Of a stretch of 38,143 nucleotides of DNA, positions 27,266-35,900 are shown piece after piece (position 1 is the first letter of the stretch; every line of letters starts with the position of its first letter). Origin of the DNA: TMED27 sp045106175 (GTDB lineage: Bacteria > Pseudomonadota > Alphaproteobacteria > Micavibrionales > Micavibrionaceae); NCBI GenBank assembly GCA_045106175.1, contig JBGCEF010000038.1, positions 1 to 38,143 of the forward strand, written 5' to 3'. The position numbers and the translations under genes are program-made. The notes below the pieces were generated by a model. That model ran no database searches. It was given only the letters and a program-made list of their open reading frames with translations, and was not told the DNA's origin.

Positions 27266-28822
27266 TTACCTTTGTGGTGATTTCTTTTTCTTCACGCGTT
27301 TCATCGGGGCGTTGCCGTCGGAAAATGTGCCTTTTCCTTTTTTCGGCTTGGCTTTTGAATTTGGTTTGTTTGATGTGCCTTTTTTCTTTTTTGGCTTCCT
27401 GTCGGATACGAATTTGCCTTCAGGGGTGTCGCTAAATTTCACATCGTTCTTTTTCTTAAAATGCGGCTTTTTGGGTTTGTTTGATCCGTCTGTGCTTTGT
27501 CCGTCATTAACACGGTCTGCTTTAGCGACGTATTTTTCTTTACGCTTTTTCTTGGGCTTTTCGGCGTTATCGTTGTTAAAGTCTTTTTTAGGGGCATCTT
27601 TTTTGAAGCCGTCTTTTTTGCCTTTATATCCTCCGCCATTTTTAACGCCTGATTTTTTACTTTCGGGGCGACCGCGATAGGGTTTGCCGCGGCCTTTTTT
27701 GCGGCGTTCTGGCTCTGAATATTTGTGCATAGCTGCTTCGGGGTCAAGCAGCATTTCGATGGCGTGCCATTTGCGACCTTCGGCGGATGAGATAAAGCTG
27801 ATCGCTGATCCTTCGGCGCCTGCGCGGGCTGTGCGTCCCATGCGGTGGATGTAATCTTCGGCAACTTGTGGCAAGTCGTAATTGATAACGTGTTCGATGT
27901 GTGGAACGTCTAATCCGCGTGCGGCGATGTCTGTTGCGACGAGGATGCGGAATTTCTTATCGCGGAAACCCTTCATGACTTTATCGCGTTTATGTTGGCG
28001 CAAATCACCATGCAAAGCGTCGGCAGTATGCCCTTCACCTTGTAGTTTTTTCGCCATTTTTTCGGCGTTATATTTTGTTTTGATGAAAATGATGATTGTG
28101 CCTGTGCGTTCCGCGAGTTGCACGAGGAGCTCTTGGTATTTATCGGGTTGTTCGATGCGGATGGTTTCTTGTTTGATTTTAACCGCGACCACGTTTGTTT
28201 CACCTACTGAAACACGCTCAGGATTTGTGAGGTATTTATCGGAGATTGTGACAATTCCGTTTGGAAGTGTTGCTGAGAACATCAAGGTTTGGCGTTGTTT
28301 GGGTAGGTGTTTGACGATGCGGTCGAGCTGCACACCGAAACCCATGTCGAGCATGCGGTCGGTTTCATCGAGGACGAGGAAATTTGTGCGGCTTAAGTCG
28401 ATTGACCCTTTTTCTAGGTGGTCGTTTATACGGCCTGGTGTACCGACGATGATACGCGGGTTTCGCTCAAGCTGTTGGAATTGTTTACGGTATGGTTCAC
28501 CACCGATGATGAAGGCTGTGTTAATGCCGCTTTTCGGGCCGAGGAGTTGATAAACAACATCTAGAACCTGTTTCGCCAATTCGCGGGTCGGGGTAAGGAT
28601 CAGAGCGCAGCTATTATCGTTGGAGGTCATTAAATGTTCGACCATGGGAATTGAAAATGCTGCGGTTTTCCCTGTTCCTGTTTGCGCGGAGCCGAGAATG
28701 TCTTTTCCTTGAAGTGCTAAGGGTATGGCTTGTTGTTGGATCGGCGTTGGATCTTTGTAATCCATCTTACGTAGCGATGTGTTCAGGGCTTTGGATAGAC
28801 CGAAGTCTTCAAATGTATTCAT
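27266..28822 (-). CDS. DEAD-box RNA helicase, RhlE type, with DETD motif II
   Basis: A protein of 518 residues from ATG 28822; a GTG at 28837 is less likely. Core motifs are Q-motif PTPIQQQAIP, Walker A AQTGTGKT (46-53), PTRELA, TPGR, motif II DETD (152-155), SAT, and HRMGRTARAG. The motif II Ala is replaced by Thr. This exact variant is uncommon, but I recall similar forms in other alphaproteobacteria. The C-terminal ~150 residues are Lys/Gly/Arg-rich and low in complexity (KKKGTSNKPNSKAKPKKGK), a typical RNA-binding tail. RhlE proteins act in RNA degradosome and ribosome assembly work. A near-perfect GC-rich inverted repeat lies at about 28850-28871, in the leader of this gene. Confidence 0.9.
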   Translation of the reverse strand: MNTFEDFGLSKALNTSLRKMDYKDPTPIQQQAIPLALQGKDILGSAQTGTGKTAAFSIPMVEHLMTSNDNSCALILTPTRELAKQVLDVVYQLLGPKSGINTAFIIGGEPYRKQFQQLERNPRIIVGTPGRINDHLEKGSIDLSRTNFLVLDETDRMLDMGFGVQLDRIVKHLPKQRQTLMFSATLPNGIVTISDKYLTNPERVSVGETNVVAVKIKQETIRIEQPDKYQELLVQLAERTGTIIIFIKTKYNAEKMAKKLQGEGHTADALHGDLRQHKRDKVMKGFRDKKFRILVATDIAARGLDVPHIEHVINYDLPQVAEDYIHRMGRTARAGAEGSAISFISSAEGRKWHAIEMLLDPEAAMHKYSEPERRKKGRGKPYRGRPESKKSGVKNGGGYKGKKDGFKKDAPKKDFNNDNAEKPKKKRKEKYVAKADRVNDGQSTDGSNKPKKPHFKKKNDVKFSDTPEGKFVSDRKPKKKKGTSNKPNSKAKPKKGKGTFSDGNAPMKRVKKKKSPQR

Positions 28823-29003
28823 TGTTTTATCTTTCACAACTGTTGTCGCGCAGCATTATTGCGGCGCGCTGACCTTATGAGGCCTGCCTTAATAAACGGA
28901 ACATGTTGGAAAGGGTAATTTCTGACAGCTCTAATCTCTTTGAAAATAAGAGAGCATTTATATGTGCGAGGGGAGATTTGACAGATTTGGAGTCCTATGT
29001 AAA

Positions 29004-29037
29004 GAAAAAACCTTCTTCACGGGGAAGAGAGTTTTTT
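29004..29037. terminator. Bidirectional intrinsic terminator
   Basis: The stem ACCTTCTTC (29010-29018) with GAAGAGAGT (29024-29032), 8 of 9 pairs, is flanked by six A on one side and six T on the other. It works best on the minus strand, ending the transcript of the 29061-29594 gene before the helicase promoter. Confidence 0.7.
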
Positions 29038-29060
29038 AATTTAATTATTTTTGTCGTTAA

Positions 29061-29594
29061 TTATTCGGCCTTTGCGAATGGTAAAGAGGAGTGATGCACA
29101 TTAATGCGAACTTTGCCGTCTTCGTCTTTAACGTAGCCGAATGTGTATTCGACTTTTGTTTCTTCTTCGCTTCCGACAGGTGTGAAAAAGTAGTTACCCA
29201 TTGCGATAGCTGAGTCTGAATCTGTGATGATTTGTTGTTCACCAAATCTTACATTTGACCATGGTTTGATCGCAAACCCACCATCTTCGGAAATTTTACC
29301 GCCTACGAAATATGAAAGAGCTTCGTCGAAAGTTTCGCGGAATTGATCATCGGAGGCCAAAGTTGGCTTAAAAAGAACTTCACCTTGGTCATAGGCATAT
29401 AAATCTTTGATGTGTTGTGATGCGCGTTCTTTAAAGTCTCCTTTAGCGACGAATACATCGCTAATGGCAACGATACCTTCACCCCAAGCTTTTTGAGCGT
29501 CAAGAACATCTTGTTTTGAAATTGTATTTGCTGCTAATGCGCTTCCTGAATATAAAATTCCAAGTGCTAAAGTACTAATCAGAAGTTTTTTCAT
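29061..29594 (-). CDS. Small periplasmic/secreted protein, NTF2-like
   Basis: A 177-residue protein with a clear signal peptide (MKKLLISTLALGILYSGSALA, cut before ANT). AAAGGAAA lies just before the ATG. The mature part begins with a helix (ISKQDVLDAQKAWGEGIVAISDVF), then strands such as GGFAIKPWSNVRFGEQQI, and ends KVRINVHHSSLPFAK. The helix-then-strands order and length fit the SnoaL/NTF2-like fold, in a group often auto-annotated after a histidine-pathway enzyme although it lacks its motifs. The function is unknown. A terminator follows at 29004-29037, so it is probably monocistronic. Confidence 0.78.
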   Translation of the reverse strand: MKKLLISTLALGILYSGSALAANTISKQDVLDAQKAWGEGIVAISDVFVAKGDFKERASQHIKDLYAYDQGEVLFKPTLASDDQFRETFDEALSYFVGGKISEDGGFAIKPWSNVRFGEQQIITDSDSAIAMGNYFFTPVGSEEETKVEYTFGYVKDEDGKVRINVHHSSLPFAKAE

Positions 29595-29775
29595 CGTAAT
29601 ATTTCCTTTCTTGAAAAACTGTTATAAAAATAGTTAGTTATTACTTAATTTCAATAGAAATAACGTAATTTTTTTCGTTTATATTTGTTCAACATAAATA
29701 GCTTTACAATCAACGTATTCGGGGGTATTTCCTTAGGCCTGTTTGCCTAAACAAGACAAAAATAGGAGAAAATTG

Positions 29776-31359
29776 ATGTCTAAACCTAAAGTGCTTATCA
29801 GTGATAAGCTTGATCCTCTGGCTGTGGAAATTTTTGAAAAGAATGGCTGTGAAGTCGATTTCAAACCCGGTCTATCCTCTGAAGAACTTCTAGAAATTAT
29901 TCCGAATTATGATGGCTTGGCTATCCGTTCCGCAACGACTGTAACCCCTGAGGTGCTTGAAGTTGCCAAAAACCTTAAGGTTGTAGGCCGTGCCGGTATT
30001 GGCGTTGATAACGTTGATATACCAAAAGCGACTGAAAATGGTGTTGTTGTCATGAATACACCGTTCGGTAATTCGATCACGACAGCGGAGCATGCGATTG
30101 CCATGATGTTTGCGCTAGCGCGTCAAATCCCGCAAGCGAATGAGTCAACTCACGCTGGAAAGTGGGAAAAAAAGAAATTTATGGGGACTGAGCTTTATAA
30201 CAAAGTGCTTGGTGTAATTGGATGCGGAAATATTGGCGGGATCGCGGCGAGCCGTGGTGTTGGCCTTTCGATGAATGTAATTGCGTTTGACCCATTTTTA
30301 ACCGAAGAGCGTGCAGCGGAGCTTGGTGTTCAGAAGGTTGAGTTGGATGAGTTATTTGCGCGTGCGGATTTCATTACGATTCATGTGCCGAAGAACGAGC
30401 ATACGGCGAATTTGATCCGTGAAGAGACAATCGGACAAATGAAAGATGGTGTGCGCATTATTAATTGTGCGCGCGGTGGTATCGTCAATGAAGCCGATCT
30501 TAAAGTTGCGCTTGATAGTGGTAAGGTTGCGGGTGCTGCTTTAGATGTTTTCGAAGTTGAGCCAGCGAAAGAAAATGTTTTGTTTGGGCATGAGAATGTT
30601 GTTTGTACGCCACATCTTGGTGCGGCAACAACAGAGGCGCAGGTGAATGTTGCGTTACAGGTTGCAGAGCAGATGAGTGAGTATCTTGTGAATGGTGGTG
30701 TGACGAATGCATTAAATATGCCTTCGATTTCCGCTGAGGATGCACCCAAGCTTAAGCCTTATCTTACATTGGCGGAACAGCTTGGTAGCTTTGCTGGGCA
30801 GATCACCGAGAGCACGATTAAAAAGATAGAGATTGAGTATGAGGGTACGATTTGTAATACGAACACTGATCCTATTACTTCGACATTATTGGCGACTTTG
30901 CTTGGTTCGCAAATCGAGTCAGTCAATATGGTGAATGCTAAACAGATTGCGGAAAGTCGTGGTATCGAGATTAAGCAGAGCTATAATGATGAGGCGAAAA
31001 ATTGGCGGTCTATGATTAATGTGATTGTTACAACTGACGATCGTGTGCGTAATGTGACTGGTACGCTATTTACAGGCAAAGAACCACGTATTGTTAATAT
31101 TGAAGGTGTGCCGATTGAGGTTGCGCTTCAGCCGAATATGATTTTCATTCGAAATGATGACCAGCCCGGTATGATCGGTGAGCTTGGAACATTATTGGGG
31201 GAAGAAGGCGTGAATGTCGCTGATTTCCGTCTTGGGCGTCAAGATCAGACAAGTGGAGCCATTTGTTTGGTTGCGTTGGACGCGCCGGTTAATGATGATT
31301 TGTTCGAAAAGATTTCATCACAAGTCCAAATTCAGAGCGCGAAGCGTTTGAGTTTTTAG
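29776..31359 (+). CDS. serA: D-3-phosphoglycerate dehydrogenase (long, ACT-containing form)
   Basis: A protein of 527 residues from ATG 29776, set by TAGGAGA just upstream; an in-frame start at 29743 is not needed. It makes 3-phosphohydroxypyruvate, the entry to serine. The NAD motif is GVIGCGNIG (146-154), with catalytic Arg in CARGGIVNE and His in THLGAATTEAQ-type context (PHLGAATTEAQ). After the catalytic core come an intervening domain and a C-terminal ACT domain (MIFIRNDDQPGMIGELG), the type-1 layout that usually senses serine. A hairpin (TTAGGC at 29733-29738, GCCTAA at 29745-29750) sits in its leader. Confidence 0.95.
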   Translation: MSKPKVLISDKLDPLAVEIFEKNGCEVDFKPGLSSEELLEIIPNYDGLAIRSATTVTPEVLEVAKNLKVVGRAGIGVDNVDIPKATENGVVVMNTPFGNSITTAEHAIAMMFALARQIPQANESTHAGKWEKKKFMGTELYNKVLGVIGCGNIGGIAASRGVGLSMNVIAFDPFLTEERAAELGVQKVELDELFARADFITIHVPKNEHTANLIREETIGQMKDGVRIINCARGGIVNEADLKVALDSGKVAGAALDVFEVEPAKENVLFGHENVVCTPHLGAATTEAQVNVALQVAEQMSEYLVNGGVTNALNMPSISAEDAPKLKPYLTLAEQLGSFAGQITESTIKKIEIEYEGTICNTNTDPITSTLLATLLGSQIESVNMVNAKQIAESRGIEIKQSYNDEAKNWRSMINVIVTTDDRVRNVTGTLFTGKEPRIVNIEGVPIEVALQPNMIFIRNDDQPGMIGELGTLLGEEGVNVADFRLGRQDQTSGAICLVALDAPVNDDLFEKISSQVQIQSAKRLSF

Positions 31360-31381
31360 CGATGAATTTCGATTCATGCAA

Positions 31382-31411
31382 AGAGGCCGCATCATATTTG
31401 CGGTCTTTTTT
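31382..31411. terminator. Terminator after serA
   Basis: The stem AGAGGCCGCA...TGCGGTCT with a short AT-rich loop is followed by a run of T (31406-31411). One G-T pair is included. It lies between serA and the convergent gene ending at 31430 and may act on both strands. Confidence 0.75.
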
Positions 31412-31429
31412 ATTGAAGTGATTATTTGA

Positions 31430-31933
31430 TTATTTTCTTGAGAAGTAGCGTTTACAGGCGCCTTTGAGTTCTTCTTCCATTTGTTGACCGAAGGTGCCCC
31501 CATTTCCGGTCATCTTTTTTAGAACAATCGCGGTTAATGTTTTATGGTGCGCTTCGACGATTGCGATTGCGTCTTGGTCCATTTTTTCTATGCCTTCTAA
31601 GAAGCTGAGCATCACGTTTGCGAGCGTGCCGATAAGGGTGTATTTGAACGTGGATGCGTTTGCTTTTAGCTCCATAACGGGCGCGGTCATATTGGCAACC
31701 GCTTTTTGCGTCGGTGTTGAAGGATCTTTAGCAGTTATAATCGCGTTCTTTAATTTATCCAAATATTCCATTGCTAATGGTGTGAAATCGACATCATTGT
31801 TATCGATAACCATTTGACATTTTTCAACGGCTTCTTGATCAAGAGGCCCTGTTCCTACTTTTGCCTGTAGCGATTTGTTAGCTTTAATTACTTTTGGCTT
31901 AGATTCCGTCGCTTGTGTCATATCTATTTGCAT
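31430..31933 (-). CDS. Helical cytosolic protein beside response regulator
   Basis: A protein of 167 residues from ATG 31933; a TTG at 31939 would add two. No signal or TM segment. It is almost wholly helical, with a basic start (KPKVIKANKSLQAKVGTG), LDQEAVEKCQMVIDNND, and a conserved-looking C-terminal half (IVEAHHKTLTAIVLKKMTGNGGTFGQQMEEELKGACKRYF). Proteins with this outline occur next to single-domain receivers in other alphaproteobacteria, where an Hpt-like role is suspected. Here the receiver gene is 125 bases upstream on the same strand. No classic Hpt HxxKG motif is seen, so the role is open. Confidence 0.7.
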   Translation of the reverse strand: MQIDMTQATESKPKVIKANKSLQAKVGTGPLDQEAVEKCQMVIDNNDVDFTPLAMEYLDKLKNAIITAKDPSTPTQKAVANMTAPVMELKANASTFKYTLIGTLANVMLSFLEGIEKMDQDAIAIVEAHHKTLTAIVLKKMTGNGGTFGQQMEEELKGACKRYFSRK

Positions 31934-32058
31934 TTTCAAAACCTGTTTTCTGCTCTAGTCGTATTTTGATAGTTTTCTTTTAAATTTCTTTTAAATCTGC
32001 AACAACCTAATTATAGGCGAAGATTATTAAACAAACATTAGAATTATCTAAAATTTTA

Positions 32059-32547
32059 TCAATCTATTGATCGGCGCTTTGGTCCTTTGTAATCGGGGAC
32101 AACGCGCCTGCGGCGATCTGGTCCGAAATAATCGGCAGTTTCGATGAAATCTCTTGGTTTATTGATGACGTAAGCTATTCTGCGCGCTAAATCATTGGCG
32201 GAGAAAGGTTTTACAAGGAATTCTGTAGCGCCTGTGTCGCGTGCTTCGGCAACGCGGGGAAGGGCACTGTAGCCTGTCATCATAACGATTGGAACCATTT
32301 TATTGGGGGATGATTTGTCTTTGCGGATTTTATCGACTAACTCGATGCCGCTCATAGGTAGCATATGCCAGTCGATAATAACGATATCGGGGTTATTTTC
32401 GGCAAATTTAGAGTATCCCTCTTCGCCATCACTTGCTGTTGAAATGTTACCCACGCCTAGTGTTTCTAGGACTGATGTGACTAGTTTTCTCATAGGGGCG
32501 GTGTCTTCTACGATTAGGACACTTAAACGTTCAAATTGAAAACTCAT
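32059..32547 (-). CDS. Single-domain response regulator (CheY-like receiver)
   Basis: A 162-residue protein. Receiver residues are the acidic pair in VLIVEDTAP, the phospho-acceptor Asp in IVIIDWHMLPMSG, Thr/Ser in IVMMTGYS and Lys in FLVKPFS. The C-terminal 40 residues carry a basic tail with GPDRRRR and GPKRR, common in alphaproteobacterial stand-alone receivers. There is no DNA-binding domain, so signalling is by protein contact. It probably works with the helical protein downstream. It is divergent from the giant surface protein gene, which could be a regulated target, but that is inference. Confidence 0.9.
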   Translation of the reverse strand: MSFQFERLSVLIVEDTAPMRKLVTSVLETLGVGNISTASDGEEGYSKFAENNPDIVIIDWHMLPMSGIELVDKIRKDKSSPNKMVPIVMMTGYSALPRVAEARDTGATEFLVKPFSANDLARRIAYVINKPRDFIETADYFGPDRRRRVVPDYKGPKRRSID

Positions 32548-32659
32548 ATTAGACCAAGATTATTCGATTATTAATGTGTGATATTACACATTGATGATGT
32601 TTTATTAATATTCTTCATTATTATCATTGATTTGCACATCGGTTTCAAGCGTAAGACAT

Positions 32660-32688
32660 ACTATTAGTTTCTTTGGCTAATAGTTTTT
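32660..32688 (+). terminator. Orphan terminator-like hairpin
   Basis: A perfect 8-bp AT-rich stem (ACTATTAG at 32660-32667, CTAATAGT at 32676-32683) with a 8-base loop runs into a six-T tract. No + strand gene lies before it, so it may end a short RNA or a divergent transcript. Confidence 0.45.
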
Positions 32689-32836
32689 TGGCATGAATGT
32701 TGCAGTTTTAAACGCGTTTTTAAGCTGGCTTTAGGGTGTTTTGATAGCATAACCCCTTGTTTTTTTGGATTTTGTAAAATATTTGTTCACTTTTTCTGAC
32801 AAATCCAATATAAAGCGGCTTAAGCAAAAATAGTAT

Positions 32837-32878
32837 AAAGAGTCGCGTTTATATATATAAGTATATAGGGGCTCTTTT
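32837..32878 (+). terminator. Second orphan hairpin with T tract
   Basis: AAAGAGTC (32837-32844) pairs with GGCTCTTT (32870-32877, one G-T pair) around an AT-rich loop, followed by T. It sits just before the promoter-like site of the giant gene and could insulate it. Weaker than the hairpin at 32660. Confidence 0.35.
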
Positions 32879-32892
32879 AATTAACATAATTG

Positions 32893-32921
32893 TTGACAAA
32901 TGATTAACTTTTTGTTAATCT
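32893..32921 (+). promoter_or_regulatory. Candidate sigma-70-type promoter of giant surface protein gene
   Basis: A perfect -35 TTGACA (32893-32898) is followed 17 bases later by TAATCT (32916-32921), a poor -10. A 7-bp inverted repeat (GATTAAC/GTTAATC, 32902-32920) fills the spacer and looks like an operator. The start codon is 69 bases further on. Confidence 0.4.
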
Positions 32922-32949
32922 TTTAGTCAATCTGTTAATAAAAAGTTAA
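32904..32949 (+). promoter_or_regulatory. Overlapping inverted repeat in leader
   Basis: TTAACTTTTT (32904-32913) is exactly complementary to AAAAAGTTAA (32940-32949). Its left arm overlaps the GATTAAC/GTTAATC repeat, so the two hairpins cannot form together in one RNA or single strand. A switch between them is possible. Confidence 0.4.
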
Positions 32950-32989
32950 AGCAACACTTGTTTCGTGTGCAATAAGGAGAGTAAAAAAT

Positions 32990-35900
32990 ATGGCTAATTC
33001 AAACGCTGCTGCCGATTCCCCGTCACAAACCCCATCAACAGAAGGTGTAAAGATCCTTGATTTGTCAAAGATTACGCAAGATACATCTAATCCTTGCGTG
33101 TTAGAGATGAGCGATCTTGAAAATCTAGGAAGTCTCGTCGCTATATCGCGTCCGGAGGCTGGTGAGAAAAGCGAAATTTCGCTTGATCCTGGTACAAATT
33201 ACATTTTTGATTTTGCGGAAGGTGATGTTTCTTCGTTAGTTGAAAGTTGTGGCGATTTGGTCATGACATTTGAAGATGGTGGCCAGCTTACTCTTAACAA
33301 TTTCTTACAATCAATCGAATCGGATGTCCCTTCTGTTTTAGCGTTTGCAGCTGTGGGTGATGCGATTGAAGCAGCAGGTGAAAGCGATCTTGCAGATGCA
33401 GGTGATGGTGAGATCGTTAATATTGAAGATATTCTTGATGTAGAGCCTTCCGATGATGATCTAGAAGAGCCACAAACCCAGGTTCGTAATGAGAATTCAG
33501 AGCAAGCCGGTGATGTTATTGCGCAAAATGATGATGCAGTTTTGACAGTTGCTAATATTGAACCAGCAGCGGGCGATGAGGCATCAGCAGCAGAGCTTGC
33601 GAGTCTTGAGCCGGACGCGGGTGAAGTTTCGGCGTCTGATTTGGCGAGTATTGAGCCAGCAGCGGGCGATGCAACAGGATCTTCTGGTAATACAGGTTTT
33701 GGATTTGGTAGTAATTTTGCTTCTACAGGGATTATCCCTTTGGCAGATGTTGGTCCTATTAACCCAACAGCTTTAAGTTTTTCTCTTCCATCTGTTGATA
33801 CTGACCTTCTTATTTTGGATGAAGACGGTAATCCGATTATCTTTTCTCCACAAACACAGCTATTAGATGAGACTGATCTTGGTCCGATCACTGTTAGTGA
33901 TACTCTTAATATCGATTTCGGTTCTGATGGTCCCGGTGCGATTTCTTCAACTGGTGAATTTGCGTTTAGCGGTTCTCTTTTGGATGGTGGTTTGACATCA
34001 GGTGGTCAAGATGTTGACGTTGTTGCTACAGACAATGGTTATACAGCGACTATTAATAATGGCGCTGATACTGTTTTTGAATTTGTCTTAAACCAAGAGA
34101 CTGGTGAGTATATTTTCACACAGTTTCTTCCATTGGATCATGCGGATGCGACAGACCCGAATGATGTTATCCAGTTGAGTTTTGGTGTTCAGGCTAGTGA
34201 TTCAGATGGTGACATTGCAGAAACAGTTGTGACTATTGGTATTGCTGATGATGCTCCGGAAGCGATTGCACCGGATGAGAATACAATTAATGAAGCGGAT
34301 CTTCAGAGTGGTCCGATCGTGATTAATGACTCTTTAGATGTTGATTTTGGTAATGATGCACCAGGTGAGCTTTTGCCGAATGGTGTGGTTGAAGTTCCAA
34401 GTGATCTAACATCAAATGGTCAGACAATTACGGTTACTCAAACAGCAGATGGTTATGTAGGTAACTTGCCTAACGGTCAGCCTGCTTTTGTTTTGGTTGT
34501 TGATGCAACAAATGGTGACTATACGTTTACACAAATTGCACCGCTTGATCATGCGTCTGGTAATGACACGATCACATTGAACTTTGGTGTGACTGCGACT
34601 GATTTTGATGGTGATAGCGCAAGCTCAACAATTACAATTAATGTAGTTGATTCAGCGCCAGAAATTAATGATGAGCCGAGTGTAGGTGCAGGTGTTGAAA
34701 ATATCGACGAATCAGACATTCCTCTTGGTACAACGGTTAATGGTTCTGTTGATGTTGATTTTGGTGCGGATAACCCAGGTAGCTTGACGCCGAATGATAC
34801 AGTTCAGATTACTGGCGCTACAGGAACACCAAATGCGATTACATCAGGTGGTCAGCCAGTTACAATTACACAAACACCGAATGGTTATGTTGGTAACCTT
34901 CCAGGTGGCCAGACTGTCTTTGTATTAAGCATTGATCCGCAAAACGGCGATTATGTTTTTGTTCAAAATATTGCGATTGATCACAATGATCCAACGAATG
35001 ATAACGAAGAGATTACATTGTCATTTGGTATCACTGCGACGGATGGTGATGGCGATACAGATAGCGGTTTTATTGCAATTAATATTGCTGATGATGCGCC
35101 AGAAGCGACAGATGATGTTAATTCTGTTGATGAAAGCGGAACAGTTACAGGCAATATCCTTAGTAATGATGATGGCGGTAATGACGGCCAGCCAGTGATT
35201 ACAGAATTTAACGGTCAGCCAATTCCTGCGGCTGGTTTGGTTGTTACAGGCACTTATGGTGTTTTGACAATTCAGCCAAATGGTTCTTACAGCTATACAG
35301 CGAATTCAGACAATCCAGAAGGTGTTGATAGCTTTGATTACACGATTACAGATGCAGACGGTGACACAGCGGATGCAACATTAAACATCACTGTTAGCGC
35401 GATTGATGATAAACCAGACGTGCAGGTTGCTTCTGAGTTTGTTGATGAGACCGACTTGGTTGATGGTAATATTGTTGAGACTGGTCAGGTTGTTGTTGAT
35501 TATGGAACAGACGGCCCAGGGACGATCACGATTGATAGTTTTGCATCATCAGGCTCGCAGCTTAATAATGCACTTACATCAGGTGGTCAGCCAGTGACGG
35601 TCGCGCTTGATGGTACGACTTTCACGGGAACTACACCGGATGGTTCAGTGATCTTTACAATGGATGTTCAGCCAAATGGTGAATATACGTTCACATTGAT
35701 CGGAACATTAGATCATGCAGATCCAAATGATCCGAATGACATCATTAATCTTGAGTTTACTGTGAATGCAGCGGACAGCGATGATGATATTACGCCAACA
35801 ACGATTACTGTTGGTGTTAAGGATGATGTTCCAACGATTGGCGATTCACAGGGAACTGTTGATGAGACAAACTTCGATAATGGGAACCTTACTTATTCAG

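Larger units (their letters stand above)
32548..32989. other. 442-base intergenic region with several hairpins, no gene
   Basis: No convincing protein gene is present. It is strongly AT-rich and lies between the divergent receiver gene and the giant surface protein gene. It holds two terminator-like hairpins (32660-32688, 32837-32878), a promoter-like site (32893-32921), overlapping inverted repeats (32902-32949) and the ribosome site AAGGAGA near 32974. These are listed separately. Confidence 0.7.

Noticed and set aside
27882..28550. A 222-codon open frame on the + strand
   Set aside because: It lies entirely inside the helicase gene on the other strand, which has all DEAD-box motifs; it is a shadow.
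28972..29005. A TTGACA promoter near 28978
   Set aside because: The only -10-like site is about 12 bases away, which is too close.
28903..29094. A short open frame between the helicase and the secreted protein gene
   Set aside because: It has no ribosome site or recognisable features, crosses the terminator hairpin and overlaps the end of a real gene.
33199..33891. A long Ser/Pro-rich open frame on the minus strand
   Set aside because: It is the complement of the giant adhesin's coding sequence, with low-complexity content and no family features.
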